The notes under the pieces are model-generated. The model was not told the origin of the DNA. It did no database searches and saw nothing but the letters and a program-made list of their open reading frames with translations. Position numbers and translations under genes: made by a program. From Nemania diffusa (lineage: Eukaryota; Ascomycota; Sordariomycetes; Xylariales; Xylariaceae), in the NCBI GenBank assembly GCA_038501195.1, contig JBBPUQ010000005.1, positions 868,001 through 932,000 of the forward strand: DNA of 64,000 bases, written 5' to 3'. Shown piece by piece: positions 59,724 through 64,000 of this stretch. Position 1 is the first letter of the stretch; every line of letters starts with the position of its first letter.

Positions 59724-61716
59724 TTTAGCGAATAAGATCCAAGCGGGATTGATAGTACCGTATGAGATAGGAGGTTGACGACTAACTCTCAGAGTTTAGA
59801 CTCCCGACATTGAGACAGAGGCACTTGTTATATCACTTTCGCCGCCGAACCAAGTTGATGTAACCTTCTGGTATAGCCTCTATGTATCCGAAACCTAGTT
59901 TAACGACCTACGCCGTCCTTGGGCAAGTTAAAAGTTGTTTTGGGCGAGCTACCTGCTATCCCTTAGTAAGCCAGTGGAAATTGCGTTCGATATTAAGACA
60001 TAGCGCTTGGGAAAAGTTACTTCATTGGTCAATGCTTTTTTCTATTGTCATCCCTGCACTGTCCATAGCGGAGGAAGGAAGAATGAGTATCGGTAGCGAC
60101 ACAGTGTCGTTAGTATGTTTAATAAGACAGTAACAATGGAAAGGAAATGCCTAACATGTTGGATAATGCATTGTCGAATTATGTGGTACATCCGTTTTCT
60201 ATTTAACTAATATAAAACTTGGCATGAACAGCGCTTGTACTTACTACCAGCAGTAAGTACTGTAGACAACATTGAACATCGTTTTTATGAATAACATGCA
60301 GCTCAATTTTCAACTAGTATACATAATAGTTGCTGGGTTAAAGACTGGAAAGAGAGTTTTGACTCAGAACTTTCATTTCTAAGACAGAATGAGTCATATG
60401 GACTTAAGACAATGCCATATAAGGACTTTCAGCCACTGTTCAACTAAGACATACTCATATACGTGGATCAAAGACGTCAAATAAGTGTAGGGCAGCTGAC
60501 TTTACATGTAGATGCAAACAAGTATATCGCCGGTATAAGTGTCATTCGAAAGCCTGACTTGCAAACCCCTTTATTAATAATGACCCTATGTAGATATATC
60601 CGGTTACTAGGTTATATAGAAGAGCAAATATATCTGGCTGTATGCATGTGCTGTGAAGCCACGTGTTCTGTTTTGTATATAAATGTTGTGGTATTGGTAT
60701 AGAAGCGTCGAGGACTGGAAGTTCTGGTATTTAGAAACAGAATTCTCCATACCACACTGGCTCTACAAGACTGTAACTTTTAAATGACCCACACCCTACG
60801 AAACCTAAGCAAGCTTACAGATTAAACCTGAATTTGTAGCACTTACCGCATAATTAATAAAATAAAAAGTGACAATTTAAAAGAGATGTTTTATCGAATC
60901 TTAATAATACTAGTAATTTTATACTAGAACTTCCGATGTAGAAATATAGTGAGCAAATGCATGTCTTTGTAATACTGTCTGTAGTCATTCTTTATTAGCT
61001 ACTACGGGTGTTTTACTTCATATCCGTTTAGCCAGTAGATATGACACTCATAAGCAGTATACAGGTTGTGTGACGAGCGCCTTGGCCAAATTTTGTGACT
61101 AATATTTTGACAAGAGTTAGCAGATGATGTGATAGAACTCAACGACTCGCACTGCTCTTCTTAGTGGTGCCTGATAGCTGCCTGCAATTTTCAATTACTA
61201 CTCCGTACTAACACGAGGATAATCCATGGGGGAATCGGTAGGTTCGACTATCTTTAAGCAGAGACAATCGTTGAGAAGACATGATCATTTCTCTCACGGT
61301 TTCTATCAGAGCTGTATGTCCCGCGGAATCTCCCAAGATGCCAAGTAATTAGTCATACGCAGTATTTTTGTGTTCTGCGAAGTTGGAGTCCTTACATTTC
61401 TTGTTGGTCAAATACAAAATCTACAACCTGATGATTTCATTCTTTCTCCAGATGTGTATGTATAATACTGAACTATCGCCCTGAAAGCCCAGTGTGGGAC
61501 TACTTACCTAGTTATCTACAGATAGAGACCCAGGAGTATAAATGCAGTTTCCATTGCAGATTTGATGGTATATTCCCCAAGATTCGGCCATTTGACCGCA
61601 CGGGTGTCTGGTATTAATATTGTTCCGTGATAGCATGTTGTAATATCGTTAATCAATTATTTGCAGGCCAGCTAGTTACTGTGTTTTTAAATTAACGATA
61701 GAAATGGACGATGGTT
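59724..61716. other. Intergenic, no supported gene
   Basis: About 2 kb, AT-rich from 60,150 to 61,000. Frames of 79-83 codons at 59,882-60,133 and 60,463-60,702 show no domain. Possibly decayed sequence; nothing can be named. Confidence 0.5.
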
Positions 61717-63814
61717 TCAATCTTCCTTAGTCCTGAGCTCAAGACCGTTTCCTGAGTCCTCCAGCCGAACTTTTATGGTTCTTGCGGTCCTAGCGAAACC
61801 TCCATGATGATGCGCTTGTCTTAGTGCGGCGCGAGTTGATTCGTCTGTCGAATACATAAATGTTGCAGCCATATCCGTCTTGAATGCTTCCAAGCCCAGC
61901 GTCCGGGTGTCGTAGATAATGTAAAGGCAGAAAGATAGTCCCAAGATGATGGCCAGAAGAGGTACGATAATGTACGGCCACTCGACGTCGATTCTTAATA
62001 GCCATTCCTCGACAGTTCCAACGTTGGTAGCGCTTGAGATGTCTCGCATCCAATTTGACAAGCTTCGAGCTGCTTGCTCAAAAGTCGCAGTGAGATTTTT
62101 ACTTTCGTATAGTGCTTGCATGATAGGGGGCGTAGGGTAAATGGGAACCTCGGCTTGTACTGCCACCGGCCATGTCATGTCAACAGCAAAAAAATCACGA
62201 TTGATCCAGCCAGCCATACTCCCCGTAGTGTTCTGCGTCAAGTTGAATCGCGTGGCATTGCTCGACAGCCGAAGCTTTTGCACATCGCGTTGGGGTATGT
62301 AAAGTACCAGATCGTTTCGCGGTACGTCTTCCCACGTGTCGGACGTATCATCCGAGATTTCGAAAGCGTAGTTGTTTTCTTTGTCAATCACCTGGAGCGC
62401 GGGTGAGGCCTCCAAACCCATGTACGAGTTATGATCCCGCTCTGACCAAGAGGCGATTACTGTCTCGCTCAAAACATTTTGCCGGACTTCTGACTTGATA
62501 GCTGTGACACAAAAATAAAGAGCGCATTCTCTGCCAGTCACGTGTGTCTTCTGCCAGGACGTATCGTTGTTTTCGTATTCCTGAGCAGCCACAAGCATAC
62601 TTACACTTGTTATCATAGTTTCCAGCTTGCGAAATGATATTGTCTTCCATGGATGAGGAGTTGCCTTTGCGGTCATAAACGCCGCCCGCCAATCCGCGTA
62701 GCCAGGCGGATTGGTAATGCTCAAGTAAGGCAGTGACCTTGAGACCCAATGAGCTTCGTCATCTGTGTAATTCTGCTTTACGTGGCCCGATACATCGTTG
62801 CATGCACTGCAAACGGCAAGCGAGGTTGTAACAGGCCACGTGCAGTTTGCCGTCGAACAACTATACGAGACTGTCGGTACTGACTCAGACGGTGCGTAGA
62901 AGCCATTATGAATTGCCGCTACCATTGGCAAGTCTGGTTTATATCTGTATGCCCAGGTCGTGATCGAAAGTGTCAGGTTGGATTCGGTCAGCCATTCGAC
63001 AGGCCCGAACGACCCGCCGTCGTCAGTATACGCGCCAGCGTTGAGCATCTTGCTGTATCCCATCTGCGCTGGGCGAGCGTTGTGCACGGCACTGATTGTG
63101 CCACTGGTGGAGAGTATTGCTTGTAATAAGGGCTCAAATGCCAACAACGTGATCATCACAAGTGCCCCAATGATCACCGGATGCCTAATGATCAGTATTC
63201 TGCATCCAAGTATGATCTAATATGACGTTGGCAGCAGTCACTTACGATGCTCTGAGCCAAATGATCAACCAGAAGCTACCCCAAGGTCCTCGACTTGCGT
63301 CGTCAAGCTTGCAGAAGGTCAAAAGATTATCTGCGCGTTTTCGGAACCAATTCCACTTCATTTGCGCTAGGCACGAACTGATTGCGAATCCCAGCGGTGC
63401 TCTTGCCAAGACTGCGAGAATGGATACAACAGTGTTTGGTGACACTGCCACTTTCCAGTCGATCATGTAAGTTTTGTCGATTGAGATCAGAAATGCTATC
63501 AGCGAGGCGGTTGCAAAGATGCTCAATGTCAAGGCAAGATACTCCCACATCCAACTAGACCCCCTACTTGAGGTGGAGCGGAAGGCATACTTGGTTTCAA
63601 AGGAGTTTTCCAGTGGTAGTTTTCCCGAGAGCTCAGCCATATTGTAAGAAAGTTGAGATAGATTCTCGACTTGTTGCGCGCTCTGTGTTTGACTCTGTAA
63701 ATGATATGTACAGGGCTCGGATGCAGGGCCCGAGACAGGCGGTGTGGGATGAGTCGTTCGAAAGGCTTCGGAATCATCAACGTGGAGTTGATGGTAGTAA
63801 GTTGAGGCTGCCAT
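61717..63814 (-). CDS. DUF3176-family multi-pass membrane protein
   Basis: Exon 1 (63,814-63,246) and exon 2 (63,184-61,717) around a 61-bp intron give 678 aa. The N-terminal 80 residues are soluble. The DUF3176 core follows: WMWEYLALTLSIFATASLIAFL (first helix), W-K-V-A-V-SPNTVVSILAVLARAPLGFAISSCL (second), SQLKW-like AQMKWNWF, and LDDASRGPWGSFWL, the signature of the family. A third helix spans residues about 190-215 (HPVIIGALVMITLLAFEPLL). A large extracellular region with many Asn-X-Ser/Thr sites (NLTLS, NCTW, NYTD, NATRF, NTTGS) and paired cysteines (SCSTANCTW, CSACNDVSG) precedes a final helix (YIIVPLLAIILGLSFCLYII) and a short basic tail. DUF3176 proteins are expanded in filamentous ascomycetes and their role is unknown. 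Confidence 0.92.
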
Positions 63815-64000
63815 TATGCTTTCGATACTCCGATCTCAGTGACAAATAAAATACACTGCTGCGACGTACTCAATGGTCGATATGGGAGGAAATACAACAG
63901 ACAGTTGAATTAAGTGCCAAGCTTCTCTTGTTTAATTTTGTGAGCTGCACTATATTTATACGTGAAGATCGTTTCGCTACAACTTTAATTGCAGATAAGG
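63815..64000. other. Upstream of the DUF3176 gene
   Basis: Short promoter side of the DUF3176 gene, cut by the window edge. No feature seen. Confidence 0.4.

Noticed and set aside
60463..60702. 79-codon frame as a transposon remnant
   Set aside because: No reverse transcriptase, integrase or transposase motif could be read in any frame.

Overview
The window is nuclear DNA of a filamentous ascomycete (Pezizomycotina), most likely a sordariomycete. Genes are interrupted by short introns (about 47-160 bp, one of 332 bp) with GTAAGT-like donors, CTAAC-like branch points and YAG acceptors. The recognisable proteins are fungal (Mbp1-type APSES factor, Srb10/Ssn3 kinase, Sgf29, Arf6, DUF3176 membrane protein), and one retrotransposon has been converted almost wholly to A+T in the way RIP (repeat-induced point mutation) does. 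No rRNA, tRNA, CRISPR or bacterial-type operon was found.

Layout. 1-15,778 is nearly empty: the only supported gene is a single-pass membrane protein at 6,065-7,036, in DNA of ordinary base composition rich in TAGGTA/ACCTAC words. 15,779-24,765 holds a divergent pair, the Mbp1-like cell-cycle factor (minus) and glycyl-tRNA synthetase (plus), then a 623-bp MITE with about 100-bp terminal inverted repeats, then a four-exon aldo-keto reductase. 27,337-49,669 is the gene-rich core: an EamA/SLC35F-like transporter, a five-exon 5'-nucleotidase-family phosphoesterase (minus), the Mediator kinase SSN3/CDK8, an unrecognised coiled-coil protein (minus), an FHA-like plus Ser/Thr kinase protein, Arf6 (minus), the SAGA subunit Sgf29 (minus), mannose-6-phosphate isomerase, and a small GPI-anchored-type secreted protein (minus).

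50,441-56,277 is a complete Ty1/copia-type LTR retrotransposon: two 203-bp LTRs, a 5-bp target duplication (ACTTC), and an interior reduced almost entirely to A and T. Fossil protease, integrase, reverse transcriptase and RNase H motifs can still be read in one frame. Beyond it, 56,278-64,000 looks like accessory sequence: broken ORFs, an aminoglycoside-phosphotransferase-like protein that lacks both catalytic aspartates (a probable pseudokinase), a small conserved fungal protein, and a DUF3176 membrane protein.

Functionally these are mostly independent housekeeping genes. Transcription control (Mbp1-like factor, Ssn3, Sgf29), translation (GlyRS), traffic (Arf6) and cell-wall sugar supply (mannose-6-phosphate isomerase) sit beside lineage-specific kinase-like and membrane proteins. 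Nothing here forms a biosynthetic cluster. The strongest unusual signals are the retrotransposon's mutation pattern, the catalytically disabled phosphotransferase, the MITE, and ACGCG boxes in front of the gene for the factor family that binds them. Exon boundaries were read by eye and checked for frame; no search or alignment program was run.
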